NCBI GenBank assembly: GCA_003339415.1
Contig: PDHQ01000015.1
Coordinates: 1-64,000 of the forward strand
Reading direction: 5' to 3'
Source: Ophiocordyceps camponoti-saundersi (nom. inval.)
Taxonomy: Eukaryota > Ascomycota > Sordariomycetes > Hypocreales > Ophiocordycipitaceae
DNA: 64,000 bases
Below the pieces are notes generated by a model. It made no database searches. It had not been told where the DNA came from and saw nothing but the letters and a program-made list of their open reading frames with translations. Below, piece by piece: positions 44,221 to 54,971 of this stretch. A program made the position numbers and the translations under genes. Position 1 is the stretch's first letter. Each line of letters starts with the position of its first letter.

Positions 44221-45911
44221 CTAATCGGCAAAGTGTAACTTAACGTTGACACCATCTGCAGGCGAGTTAATCAAGGTGAGATTATGCCGGATTGGACCGA
44301 TTTGAGATCCGTCAATGGCGTCGAAGCGTTGCAAGACTCTAATAACGACGTAGCCAATCTCCGTCAGCGCAAATTGCTGCCCGATACAGATGCGCGGGCC
44401 GCCATTGAAGGGAAGATAATCCCATCCCGGTCTGCGGTCTTGCCAGCGTTCCGGACGGAATACATGAGCGTCTGGGCCCCAGAGGTGCTCGAGCCGATGC
44501 ATCGCGTGAACCTGGACAGTAAACGTCATGAATATATGCAGAAATAGGCAAATTGAGTAATCTAAGGTGATAATCAACACTCACCGAATAAGAAATATCC
44601 TCTCCTTTTCGAACATAGACGGGGCTTCGTCCGTCGGGGCCGCCGCCTGTAGGCAGTGTCGTGTCAACCATGCAGGTGCGGATATTGAGGCTGACAGCCG
44701 GATACAGCCTGAGAATCTCTGCAATGCACCACTGCAGGTACTGGCAGCCCTTTATTCTCTCAAAGGATATCTCCCGTGGGTTGGCGAAGGAGCCGAACTC
44801 GTCAACGATGACGGCACGAAGCCGACGGAAGATTGGCGCGTACCGAGCATCCGCCAGGGTGAGGAAGAGCCAGCTAAGAGTCGAAGCGGTGGTGTCTCGA
44901 CCGGCGAGTAAGATGTTGAGAAGCTGGCTTCGCAACTCGGCCGGATCCTGCGTCTCCTGGGCGAGAGCATGCAAAAAGACGTACTTGGCGCCGGCCGACT
45001 TCTCGAAACTGGAGCCTCGGTCGATGGCCATCTGTACGAAATGATCTACCCAGGCGTGGACTTGGGCGACGTATCTTCGAAACTGAGCGTTGTGAACCAG
45101 CCAATACTTGACTCCCAGCCTGGCACCCAGAGAAAGCGTGTCCTGCGACCTGTCAAAGGCCCGAGCGAAACTGGCGTGCTGTTCGGTCGCACCCAGCTGG
45201 GAGTTGACGCTCTCGCCGAAGAGGAACTCTGTGGCGCTGTCGAGTGTGAGACGAAAGAAAAGATCCTGCACGTCGACCAGATCGGACCAGCCGTCGGGTC
45301 GTCTGCTTCGCTCCAAAACCGAAAGGAGGGCCTGTACATGCGACTCTTCAAGATCCAGGTCGCTAACCTGCTTGCGGGCGAACTGCGGCCGGAGTAGAGC
45401 CCTCGAATGTTCCCATTGCTTGCCGTTGGCGGCGAACTGCGCGGAGGACGAGTTAGAAAGGGGGGGGGGGGGGTTGACATGTATTCGGTGGCGAGCTTAC
45501 AATCCCATTGCCGAGGAGCGGTTCAAAGTTTTCTGTACGATTCACGCCCAGGCCGAAATCTTTGAACTTGAGGGCGAGCATAGTCTTGATATTCTCGGGG
45601 TCGACGGTAAACAGTCCATCTCGAAAGAAAGGCGAGCGGACTCGCACAGTCGTCACGGGCCTGCCGGCGCGTTGACCAGCCTTGGTCATCCACTCGAGGA
45701 AGAATTCTGGAAGTCTCTTCTTCCGCGACGCCAGGATCCCACGAGAGACTCCATAGATTCCAATGGGTTCGTAGAAGGGGCCTTTGATCGGTTCTTTGCA
45801 GCCCAGCTCACGAGCCCTTGCCGAGTGTCTGGAGCGATCGGTAATACAGCTGTAGATGTAGTAGAGGGCAAAGGCCCCTACCAGGACGGCGGCGACGGCC
45901 GATACCTGCAT
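44221..45911 (-). CDS. CYP52-like cytochrome P450, 3 exons
   Basis: Minus-strand exons 45911-45501, 45436-44585 and 44511-44221 join in phase to 517 residues. An N-terminal anchor (VSAVAAVLVGAFALYYIY) is followed by a segment typical of fungal n-alkane/fatty-acid hydroxylases: ENIKTMLALKFKDFGLG, then FEPLLGNGIFAANGKQWEHSR across intron 1. I-helix AGRDTTAST (about 311), ExxR in EILRLYP, YSVHAMHRLEHLWG across intron 2, FRPERW, and haem loop FNGGPRICIGQQ (Cys about 463). Likely terminal hydroxylation of fatty acids or alkanes in the ER. Intron 1 contains a run of 14 G/C that could cause length errors but is not coding. Family call by pattern only. Confidence 0.9.
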
Positions 45912-46528
45912 CGTGGGTGAAACAAGGGAGGAGGGGGGGTTGTTAGGGCTCGAGCGCGGTGAGGACGAGAGAGAGAGGATGGTCTCGAAGTCAGATCAGA
46001 GACTTGACAAGGCCTTATACCGCTTTTCAGAACAGGCGCAAGGGATGACGAGGGGGGGAGCGGGAGCGGCCATCGGCGCGTCTTCCACGCTGGCCGGAGA
46101 GTCGGAGCAACCCTCTCAATGCTGGGGTGGGCGCAAGGATCGAGCCGACGGGGGGAAGGTAGGTGGTCATGAGCGGCCGACTCTAGTTACAGTCGGTCCG
46201 TCCAATCTTTGGGTCAGCCCCCTCACATCGGGCTCACGTCGGGGTCCGTGTCTAGCGTTTTCTAAGTTGAGCCGTTGATGTGACCTTGCGGCCTTGGCCA
46301 TGCATGGCCCCAAGAGATAGCAGGTAGGTAGGCGGACACGTAGGTAGGTAGTTAGCAGCCTAGTTGTTGGTAGAGAGAGCTTTTGTCGCCCCTCCTTCTT
46401 CCGCCGGCTGACAAAAGTTCCGAAGGGCGGGATCGCCTATCGATAAGAGCGTGTCTCGCTCCGGGGTCTAAGGGACGCCACGTTTTGCGGGGGAAGAGCC
46501 TCATCACGTGGACAGGCGTAAATCATAC
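45912..46528. other. intergenic, no gene seen
   Basis: Promoter side of the P450 up to the target-site copy of the LTR element. GTAGGTAGGTAG tracts at about 46325-46352. Confidence 0.45.
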
Positions 46529-46687
46529 TGATAGGTAGGCATAACGCCTTGCCAGGGAAGGCACGTTTGGTACGGCCGCGGGTACAAATTGGCACGACCC
46601 CCCTCCCCCCTTTCTAGACAGATCATCATCCTTAGGTCAAATTGAGCACGACCGTTCTGCCGCTTTGAGGCACTATCCTTTCTTTCT
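46529..46687. repeat. left terminal direct repeat of LTR-like element
   Basis: Shares long identical blocks with 47158-47317, for example the segment holding CTAGACAGATCATCATCC. Confidence 0.8.
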
Positions 46688-47157
46688 GGTGACCGAGATA
46701 GGGGGGCCGCAAGGCCCTAGCGACGACCTCTCCTTTAATCACGATAATATCTAATTTGCCTACGCCTACCGCTGCCGCTATTACCTTTACCTAACGCCGG
46801 CGATAACGACTCCGGCGCTGATAATAACTGCTTACGAGCCCGGCTACTAACGCCGCTACCCTTAGGGGCTTTTTACCTCTTTTGCCTTAAGATAGCTTTC
46901 TTCTTCTTCAATTTTCTATAGCTTAGAGCGTTACTCGGCCTGCTAGCTTTTCTTCTATTTCTTCTATATATGCCCTAAGTAGCCTTTGCCCTATGTGGCT
47001 TATTTTTTTTCAGCTCCGTTAATAGCTAAGGATAGCCCGGATACCCTATATTTTCTATTACCCGCGAGGGCTTGCTGCCGGTTAAATAGTGCTTTAAGGA
47101 GGCTTTAATAGATTAATTAATAGAATCCCCTTTTATCTGCGTTATTAGTGATAGACT

Positions 47158-47317
47158 TGATAGGCAGGTATAACGCCCTGCTATAGAAGGCACGTTTGGT
47201 ACGGCTTGGGGCATAAATTGGCACGACCCCTCTCCCCCCTTTCTAGACAGATCATCATCCTTAGGTTAAATTGAGCACGACCGTTCTGCCGCTTTGGGGC
47301 ACTATTCCTTTCTTTCT
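47158..47317. repeat. right terminal direct repeat of LTR-like element
   Basis: Second copy of the terminal repeat, followed at once by CATAC, the presumed target-site duplication. Confidence 0.8.
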
Positions 47318-47322
47318 CATAC

Positions 47323-47342
47323 ATAGGTACCTAGGTACCTAT
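47323..47342. repeat. 20-base perfect palindrome
   Basis: ATAGGTACCTAGGTACCTAT equals its own reverse complement. It begins one base after the target-site copy beside the LTR element. Confidence 0.8.
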
Positions 47343-48746
47343 TTATAGGGCACAGGGCAAGAGACAGAGAAGCAAAGGTGCTTAATGTTTAGATTGGGAT
47401 GCTTCCTCTGTGTCGGTCATTTCAAGAGCCTGACAGAGTGGTGATATTTGAGTTAACGAGCGCATAAAGAGTGCATTATGCAGTTGTCGCTATTCTTTCC
47501 CCGGATCTTCAACTTGCATGCGTTTCACGAGGCGGGAATCCCAGTATAAAGATGTGCAATTCGATACACGTATCACTCAGACGTTACAAATTATGTCACG
47601 AGGCTTTTGAGTTCTTTGCAAGCTGGTAATTTTTCATGAGGAGAATCAACAGATGTCCACAGCAGGCAATGACATAAATCAGTGATTCTGCGTCGAGCTG
47701 ACATATCAAAATGATTCCACGATTAACACGAAAAGCAAGGTCTTGGCACTTAAGACAGTAGTACTAGTGCCTACCTAGGTAGATAAGACGTCAAAATGCA
47801 GCAGGGTTGGGGGAGTTTAATGCATGGATCCTGACTTTCTGAATATGGCAAAGGAAAGAACTGTTATGGCCGCCGCGGTCTACGATTTGGCAGATAAACT
47901 GGGTACGAATACTGAGTCAATGGTTCCTAAACTAGGGTATCTTCGTCTAGGTAGATAACCATGGTTCGGTGCGGTTTTATGGAGCCTTACTCTGCTCGTT
48001 ACTTGGTCTGTATTTGAGAAAATCAGCCTCGCTCCCCCTACTGGAATGACTCGGGAGGCCTTAACAGAACCTGCTGAGTTGTTTGGTCAGATCATGTCAT
48101 TGCACCGCTCAAAAGACACGCGCACTCCAGTAGCCTCGTGTGATGATTAGTGGATCGTGGCTATTCACACGTGACATCGATACACACTCGTGGCGATCAC
48201 TTGGCAGCCGTATCGAGTGCTCGACTCAGTATACGCGGTAGCTTCGTTGCTCGTAGATCCCGATTTCCGGGCTCTCAAACCGCCTGAGTCGCTCGGGTTG
48301 ATCTGCTTCATTGAACATCAGCTTGGTCAGGCTCTACGTTAACTCTCAAGTTGCGACTAGAACTCCATCCAGCCTGCGTGGGTGGGGCTTCTACCAGGGT
48401 GACCCATTGTCAGGTAAGGCAGAGTTTGGGTTATCCTTGAATCATTGATTGGTTGAGCAAGAGGTACGGCTCAAGAGAATCCGTTAAGGCGTTCTGCGCC
48501 CTGTCGACGACAGATGCTAATTGAATGCCTTGCGGTGTCATGTCACCTCAGGCCTCTTTTAACATATATGTACACGATACGTATTATTCGACAAAGACGA
48601 ATCCGATGCCTTGATATCGAGCCAAAGTCAGCATATATCAAATTTTCCGCTCCTTCTTTTGCCGACGTCGTTCCCCTCCTTTCTCTACCTCACGTCAATG
48701 CACAAAGTCATCTGCCGTCTGCAGAGCCATCGTTCTTTTGCCCAAA
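47343..48746. other. intergenic, no gene seen
   Basis: 1.4 kb with no supported gene or RNA upstream of the ART-like secreted protein. Confidence 0.5.
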
Positions 48747-50897
48747 ATGACGTGGTTTATGTCTCTATGGCTATTTTTGCTGGCATTTGCCAACGCCGAT
48801 CTCCATCCCCTTCATGCCCCGGGACCGGGAGATGTCGATGATTCTCCCATGTTCGTTTGGATCGTCGATTCGAGGAACTGGACTACAATTCAGGAGGCAG
48901 GCGGATTCTGGCCTGAAGGCGAGAACTGGGCTGAGAACCCGCGAGCCTTCCACCTCTATCGACACATACAGGGACTGCATGGTGAGAACGGCGACCCTTC
49001 CGGTAGCGAGTGGGTAACGGCATACGTTACGGTATTTCAGTCAAACGACATATCTACATATCCTCTGGAGAGTGACCGATATTTATACGAAGTAAGAGTT
49101 GCGCCAAACATGCTTCACATTGAAGGACTCAGACAGTACAATCTCGGAGGCGTTACCGAATTCTTCGCTTTGGGGGGAGTACGCTCAAATCAGGTCAGAT
49201 CCTTTCGTCGTGGGGGAGATCAAAACTTTACCCGCACTGAGATCTATCGCGAGAACCTCTTCGACGGTTGGACGATCAGTACAAACGTGCCCCAGCAACT
49301 GCTCAGCCGTAAATGGAACACGGCGCCCCGCGACGACGCCTTGAATGCGGCGTGGGAATTCCTGGATGGCGACGATCAAGTCCGGATGATGGGCACGTTT
49401 CCGTTGCTTCATTGTCCCGTTCGCCATCCAAGCCCGACACATAACTCCGAATCAGACGATGCTGGTCCAAGCACTTCCGGCAACTCGAATGGAAGAGCTA
49501 GTAAAAGGCCCGGTCCGAGCACGTCCGACAACGACTCCCATGGAGGAGATCGGAAAAGGCCCCGTCCAAGCACGTCTGGAAATAATCATGACGATGCCGG
49601 CTCGAGCACTTCTGGCAGCTCTGATCAAAGAGGGCACAACAGGCCCGAGTCGAGCACGCCTGACGGCTCCGATGTGAACATAAGTGATGCCGAAGTCGAT
49701 GCGGCTATGGCGAACTTGCCCAACATTGAGCTTGGTAGTCGGGAAGACGTCATTCGAAGCTTGAACGAGGAAGCAGGCGGACATAGAGGACTACTTGGGT
49801 CTTGTTTGCCTGAGATGAAGCAAAAGCCGAGAAATCTCAAAAGGGCAATTGATCCAAAGTCAGATAGCCAACCTCTATCCTCTAAGCTGAGACCAGGATC
49901 GAGAAAGGACGGAGTCGAGGAATCGCAAAAGACGGGTGTCAAGAAGTCGCCAAAACCAAAGCTCTGGCGATCGCCCAAGATGCAAAAGTTTTGCAGGAGG
50001 GTGCGGAGTAAGACGTGTTCGAAAAGGAGGAAACAAAAGGCCAGGCCTCAATCTCCAGGGAAGAAGGGAAAAGCCCCTGGTTCCGATCACGTCGTCTTCT
50101 ACGCCTCGGACGATTGGCCCAAGGAGGTCAAGCAACGGGGCGGCTTCCTCCCCGACTTTAAAGGTGGCATCGCCTTTACGGCATATACAGATTTCGAAAA
50201 GGCAGCGGAGTTTGCCGGAAGATTGGTTCCGAGAGGCGAGAACAAGACTCGTGAATCAGTCGTTTATGTCGTTCATACTTCTCCTAACATGCTTGCCTCG
50301 ACGAACAGCCAGGAAATGATTGTCGTCGGCGGAATCATCTGGAAGCAGATACCGGGCTTCTTGCAGATCCCCAAGGGATGGAAAGCGCCAAAGCACGATC
50401 CCGTCAGTAAGGAAGAGCTGCGAAAAACCATCACGGCCGTGATACAAAAGAAACACGACTTTTTCGAGAAGAACAAGGACTACGATACCAAGTTCAACAA
50501 CTTGACCATTAGCAGTGAGAAGCTGAACCTCAACGGCCTAGAAACAGACAGGGTCAAGGAGTTTATGAACAGAAATGGCGGTGCGGTAGGTTGGAAAGGC
50601 GACTTTCCCCTGTTCACGCCGGGCAAGGTCACTGTCCGGAATGATGTCTCTGCGCACGCAGAGGAGGGTTTCTTCAAAAGAGCCTGGCACTCCATCGTGG
50701 CACTACCACTGGGCACCAAAATTGCTATCGTCGCAGCAATAGTCGTGGCGGTTGCTGTCCCGGCCATTCTGGAGGCCGTTGCTGCTGAGGTTGTGGGGGC
50801 TGGGGCAGTGGAGGCCGGCACGGAGGCAGTGGAGGCCGGCGCAGAGGAGGTTGCCACCGAGAATACGCCTCTGCTGGGAAAGCTTCATCTCGATTGA
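48747..50897 (+). CDS. secreted protein with two degenerate ADP-ribosyltransferase-like (enterotoxin-A-like) domains
   Basis: Single exon. ATG 48747 gives 716 residues and a signal peptide (MTWFMSLWLFLLAFANA). Residues about 30-215 follow the enterotoxin-A/ART pattern: a strand ending VDSR, then a GGF turn, and a later VRVAPNMLHIEG segment. Residues about 447-570 repeat the scheme (FYASDDWPKEVKQRGGF, then VVYVVHTSPNML). In both copies the arginine expected at the first catalytic position is absent (Ile in the first, Ala in the second), and the Ser-Thr-Ser strand is not conserved. Between them lie a Ser/Thr/Pro-rich repeat linker (about 232-315) and a Lys/Arg-rich stretch. A hydrophobic Ala/Val segment (about 652-683) and an Ala/Glu repeat end the protein. 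Enterotoxin-like families are common in insect- and nematode-associated Hypocreales. Here catalysis looks lost, suggesting binding, decoy or immunity roles. The fold call is by pattern only. Confidence 0.65.
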   Translation: MTWFMSLWLFLLAFANADLHPLHAPGPGDVDDSPMFVWIVDSRNWTTIQEAGGFWPEGENWAENPRAFHLYRHIQGLHGENGDPSGSEWVTAYVTVFQSNDISTYPLESDRYLYEVRVAPNMLHIEGLRQYNLGGVTEFFALGGVRSNQVRSFRRGGDQNFTRTEIYRENLFDGWTISTNVPQQLLSRKWNTAPRDDALNAAWEFLDGDDQVRMMGTFPLLHCPVRHPSPTHNSESDDAGPSTSGNSNGRASKRPGPSTSDNDSHGGDRKRPRPSTSGNNHDDAGSSTSGSSDQRGHNRPESSTPDGSDVNISDAEVDAAMANLPNIELGSREDVIRSLNEEAGGHRGLLGSCLPEMKQKPRNLKRAIDPKSDSQPLSSKLRPGSRKDGVEESQKTGVKKSPKPKLWRSPKMQKFCRRVRSKTCSKRRKQKARPQSPGKKGKAPGSDHVVFYASDDWPKEVKQRGGFLPDFKGGIAFTAYTDFEKAAEFAGRLVPRGENKTRESVVYVVHTSPNMLASTNSQEMIVVGGIIWKQIPGFLQIPKGWKAPKHDPVSKEELRKTITAVIQKKHDFFEKNKDYDTKFNNLTISSEKLNLNGLETDRVKEFMNRNGGAVGWKGDFPLFTPGKVTVRNDVSAHAEEGFFKRAWHSIVALPLGTKIAIVAAIVVAVAVPAILEAVAAEVVGAGAVEAGTEAVEAGAEEVATENTPLLGKLHLD

Positions 50898-51938
50898 TGG
50901 ATTGGTACGGGATGCTCGAGCTGAGAAAGTATTCCGGATGGTCACACGTATGTATGTGCATGTTATTTTATGATGAGAAAGGGGTATGTAGAGGGTGAGA
51001 GGAAGCCTGTTGTGTTATGTTATAGCAATCAATTTCTCTCAAATCGTCCAACTGAGCGCCACCTTCGTCATTTTCAGTCTTGCAGACATGGCCATTCAAC
51101 TGCAACTGGCAAGAGAAAAGATGTCCATGAAGCCGTCAAAACAGCATTGACGGAGTGACTAGAGGCGCCAAGCTGAAATGACTGCAAGGGTTTTGTCAAC
51201 TCATCATCGTCTCAGATGAAAAGAGGGAACGAGGGGGGGGGCATCACAGAAGCTACTTATACAGCTCTCGGGATTCATCTACAGATTCGCGTAGACCAAA
51301 CGCCGGAAGCGGTAAGTAGATTGAGTTTCATCTCCAACTAAGATGCAACGAATGGCTTTGCTAATAATTGTCCGTTGGATGAGAGAGTCTCTACCAAGTT
51401 TTCTCTTCTTTCTTCTTCCCTTTCGTCGCAACCGTGTTGGTAAATTCGCAGCCATTGATGTTGGTCCTTGACCACGAAGCGAGCTCAGAGCAAACATGAC
51501 CTTGGGAATGCCCGCATGCGTGCATACCTAAGGACAATTGCTACTGGAGAGGCGTCAGGAGGTGAATCCACATTTGCATCGTCGATTTCATGAGCTCGAT
51601 ACGGCGGAAAAGTTGGCGTCATTGCCTTGTGTTTTTCCCAGTAAGAGAGGCAAGCCACTTCATCATCAACGGCGGGTCGAGAGTGAAGCTGCTATAAAGT
51701 GTATTTTGGCGCATAATATTTCTATTCTTCCCTTCAATCGCTCCTCGCCTATGAGATCCTTGTAGCCAGAGCTCCTCTTAATCAACGTCTCCGCTACTGG
51801 AAGCACAAGAAAGGTGACGTGAACCAACGACAGACTCTCTGTCCCCTTTGGAATCAGGGACGACATGATCCATCAAAATCGGACTATCAAAGAGGATTGC
51901 TTTCACTTCAACATAGCAAACACCAACCTCAGCTTCCG
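50898..51938. other. intergenic, no gene seen
   Basis: About 1 kb between the ART-like and SLATT genes, both on the plus strand. No coding signature; it should hold the SLATT promoter. Confidence 0.5.
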
Positions 51939-52850
51939 ATGGACGGTCTACGCATCGCCCTAGACCAATGGCTCAGTCGCAGCGTCAAGCTCGTCAGAAG
52001 AAAATTGTCTCTTCCGAACGGCGAAGCAGCAAAGACGGCCGGCATGGAGGGCGACCCAGAAGCCGGCTACGGCGGTCCATCATGCAGCACCTCTGACGAC
52101 GGAGGGCGGCGACGACCGCAAGAAGTAGTGACGACAGAGTCGAGCGCCCTTGTTCCGCTAAACGACAAGCTGCTCGTCTTCCGCTCGCTCGCCGGTATCG
52201 ACACCGTGCCCGTCGTGCAGGAAAGCGGACACGTTCAACGGGCGGCGCCCAACGTCGGCCTATACGCCAGAGCAGTCAACGACGAGCGCAACGCGGCGAA
52301 GAACTTTCGCTTCTTCAACACGGCCATCAACGTCTGCCTCGGGCTACAGATTGTCTTCTCCGCCTTCGTCACGGCCTTGGGGGCCTCGACCGGGGGGAGC
52401 AAAGCGGTGGCGGCCTTTGGAGCGATGAACACCATCGCCGCCGGCATCCTGACCTACCTCAAAGGCAAGGGCCTACCGGGGAAGATCAAAGACACGGAGA
52501 GCAACTTCAAGGCGGTGCGGGAATTCACCGAGCAGCGGGAGAGGGAATTCTGCCTCGAAAGCTGTACGCTCGAACCGGTCGAGGAGGCGGAAACGGCGCG
52601 CGAAATGTACAACGCCGCCCGGAACATTTCACCGATGACGAACGGAAAAGTATGGCAATCTCCCGCCCGGGCCGTCTCCTTTGCCAGCAACAACGGCGAG
52701 GCGGCGGCGGCGGGGCTCCGATCGCAGTCGGGCCGGTTTGTGCCGCCCATGTCGCCGTTGACGCGATCGCCGATGCCGAGTCCGGCGCTGGATAGGCCTG
52801 CTCCGACGGCGGCGCCGAAGCCAGTCGCAACTACGGAGAAGAGATTCTGA
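51939..52850 (+). CDS. fungal SLATT (2TM effector) domain protein, 303 aa
   Basis: ATG 51939 (MDGLRIALDQW) is the first ATG in a frame that stays open further up. After a variable basic and Asp/Gly-rich N-terminus comes a compact domain: LVFRSLAGID, NERNAAKNF-like charged helix (about 112-124), two hydrophobic helices (about 125-148 and 156-175, with a GAS-TGGSKA turn), then LKGKGLPGKIKDTESNFKAV and an EREFC helix. This is the layout of the fungal SLATT family; bacterial SLATT proteins are two-helix membrane effectors in nucleotide-signal defence systems. The C-terminal 90 residues are Ser/Pro/Ala-rich and probably disordered. Function in fungi is not established; membrane perturbation or signalling is inference. 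It follows the ART-like gene on the same strand. Confidence 0.8.
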   Translation: MDGLRIALDQWLSRSVKLVRRKLSLPNGEAAKTAGMEGDPEAGYGGPSCSTSDDGGRRRPQEVVTTESSALVPLNDKLLVFRSLAGIDTVPVVQESGHVQRAAPNVGLYARAVNDERNAAKNFRFFNTAINVCLGLQIVFSAFVTALGASTGGSKAVAAFGAMNTIAAGILTYLKGKGLPGKIKDTESNFKAVREFTEQREREFCLESCTLEPVEEAETAREMYNAARNISPMTNGKVWQSPARAVSFASNNGEAAAAGLRSQSGRFVPPMSPLTRSPMPSPALDRPAPTAAPKPVATTEKRF

Positions 52851-54971
52851 CCGGGGAGGGGGCTTATTCGGAGGGGTTTAGGGGGTTTGGCTTTGAAGGA
52901 AGATGGTGTCGACTGTTGAATGATTGGGAGGAGAGATGACGTTGATGAGTTGAGAGCATCTATTTTTGTCAGTTGCCTACGGCCTACCTGTTACCTACTT
53001 GGCAGGGTAAAGTCGTTTCACCAATGAATCCTATCTGTCTAAGGGTATACATACATACAAGCAAAAGCTACCTGCAAACCTACTGGGTAGAGATTTAAAT
53101 AGTAATTATCACCGTAGCAGCGAGCAAGTGAAAGATGTACATATGTATATAGGTATGTATGTGCCAGACTCGATATGACTCCTAGCATAGTATAAAAAGT
53201 GAAGCCAGCTTATCCCCCAATCGAAGAGAAGAATAGAAGGGAAAAATATTCAAAACACAGAGACTCTAAAAGAACAGAAGAAAAAAAGAAAAACACGCAA
53301 TCAAAGGAGGCCTCCCCACGCCAGTGGCTGAGTGAGAGGAAAGGGTCCCCGGATGATGACGTGCCGATCTACGGACGCCGGATATCGCCTGCGGCTGACG
53401 GATCCAATCATCTACCACAGCGAGGCCTCCGCCGCAGTGAGTCGGGGCTCAGCAACGAGTCGAATCGAAGCAATCAATCAAGCAGAAAAAAAAAAACAAA
53501 GACCCCTTTTTTTTTGTTCTCTTCCTCCTTCATCTTCATCTTCTTATCACATGTTGATTTTTCTTCTCTACTCATCCAGAATGGCAATGTCCCGAGCGCC
53601 GGGAGTCTGCACCGGACCAAGGGCGTCTATCTGCTTTCTCGAATGATTCTCCCCTTTGTTATTTTCTTTCTTTAGCCGCGCTTATTTGTGGGATCGTTGG
53701 TTTTTTTTTTTCTTTTCTTATTGGAGCGGCTGCTTGTAAACGCAGGCGATCCGCAGCCAGCGAAACGGGGGGGATCACACTCACACACCCCTCACTCCCC
53801 CCCCTTGTTCATACCCTCCTACTTCCTCACCCCTTTTGTGTGGTTTTTTTTATTTGCTTTTATATCTTGGATTCTCTTTTATTCTGGATTTTTTTCTTTG
53901 TACGAGAGAAGGCCGTCTGTTTTTTTTTTCCTTCCCGTTTTGGAGGGGGTGGATGGATGACACGCCCGCGCAGGCTGACAGCTTTCACGGTTTCAACTTA
54001 CACGCACACACACACACACACACCTGACTGTATTGCCTGCATGTATGAGTGAGTGAGTGAGTGAGTGAGTGAGTGAAGTATATGCAAACAATCGATTCTT
54101 ATTCACGACAAAAGATGCTGCTTGCCCACTCCCCCCCTTCAACCACCCTTTCTCTCATGGCTAGGCAACTACCTCTGCCTCGTACATACATAATCCGTAC
54201 ATACCTACAGATATACCAAGGTCCTTGGTATAATACGAGGGCGCGCGCGCGTGCCGTTATCCCGGATTGAGTCATAGCCGAGGCGGCTGTGGGCGAACTG
54301 TGCCACCACCGCTATCCGCAGAAAGGGTGGCTAAGGGACAGCTTTGCTTCCTTTTTGCGCCGCTGCAGCCTGCACGGCCTTGACATGAACGCCTTCTGTG
54401 TCTACGCCGTAGATGCGTGTGTAATGGGTGTATGACGCATGTACAGTCCGTAGCAGGTAGCCTTATTATTCGCATGTATGTATGTAGGCTGCGGGAGAGG
54501 CTGAGATGTGCTTTGATGGCCTCACCCCTCCCTCCTCGTCCCTCGGCTGCCTTACACGCCCCCCTTTTTTTCTATCCTCTTCATGTTCGGTATTTATTCC
54601 TCCAGTAGCCCCTCTCTCTCCCTGTCTCTCTCCATCTCCATCTCCATCTCTCCATCTCTCTCTCTCTGTTCACTTGAAAGAGATATATATATATATATAT
54701 ATATATTCCATTCACTCTCTGTTCATCTCTCATCTCCTCTCCTCTCATCTCTCCACACTATATCAACTGTCCCGTCTTACTTTTCCCGACGTACAAGACA
54801 TCTCCATCTCGACGTCTTACACCAAAGCATTCCATCTCTACAAGATAGCTTCCCCTGCTCAGCCAACCAACAGCATCAGCAGTTGGCACCGGCTAGCAGC
54901 TCTCCCTCCACCCCCTCCTCCCTCTCTCTCTCATCTCTTTGGGGGAAGAAAAGAGAACAAAGACATCAGCC
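52851..54971. other. 2.1 kb non-coding, microsatellites and pyrimidine-rich leader
   Basis: Open frames here are low-complexity by-products. Contains T homopolymers (about 53507-53516, 53700-53710, 53920-53928), a CA tract 54005-54022, seven GAGT units 54047-54074, (AT)12 at 54683-54706, and CT-rich DNA from 54605 to the ATG at 54972. Probably a long promoter and 5' leader of the next gene. Confidence 0.55.
54683..54706. repeat. (AT)12 microsatellite
   Basis: Twenty-four bases of pure AT dinucleotide within the leader region of the gene at 54972. Confidence 0.9.

Larger units (their letters stand above)
46529..47317. mobile_element. small non-autonomous LTR element with RIP-like decay
   Basis: Two direct repeats of about 160 bp, 46529-46687 and 47158-47317, both starting TGATAGG and ending TTTCTTTCT, flank 470 bp without an open frame. 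The five-base sequence CATAC occurs immediately outside both ends (46524-46528 and 47318-47322), as a target-site duplication would. TGGTGACCGAG right at the inner edge of the left repeat could be a primer-binding site. Differences between the repeats are mostly C/T or G/A. The inner part is poor in CpA and rich in TpA, as left by repeat-induced point mutation. The repeats end in CT rather than CA and no polypurine tract is clear, so the class (TRIM-like) is tentative. Confidence 0.65.

Noticed and set aside
33961..45911. Secondary-metabolite cluster around the two P450s
   Set aside because: No polyketide, peptide or terpene synthase and no cluster regulator or transporter lies between or beside them.
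53199..53675. 158-codon plus-strand frame
   Set aside because: Low-complexity Lys/Ser/Phe stretches over homopolymers, no signal peptide or family motif; better read as leader DNA.
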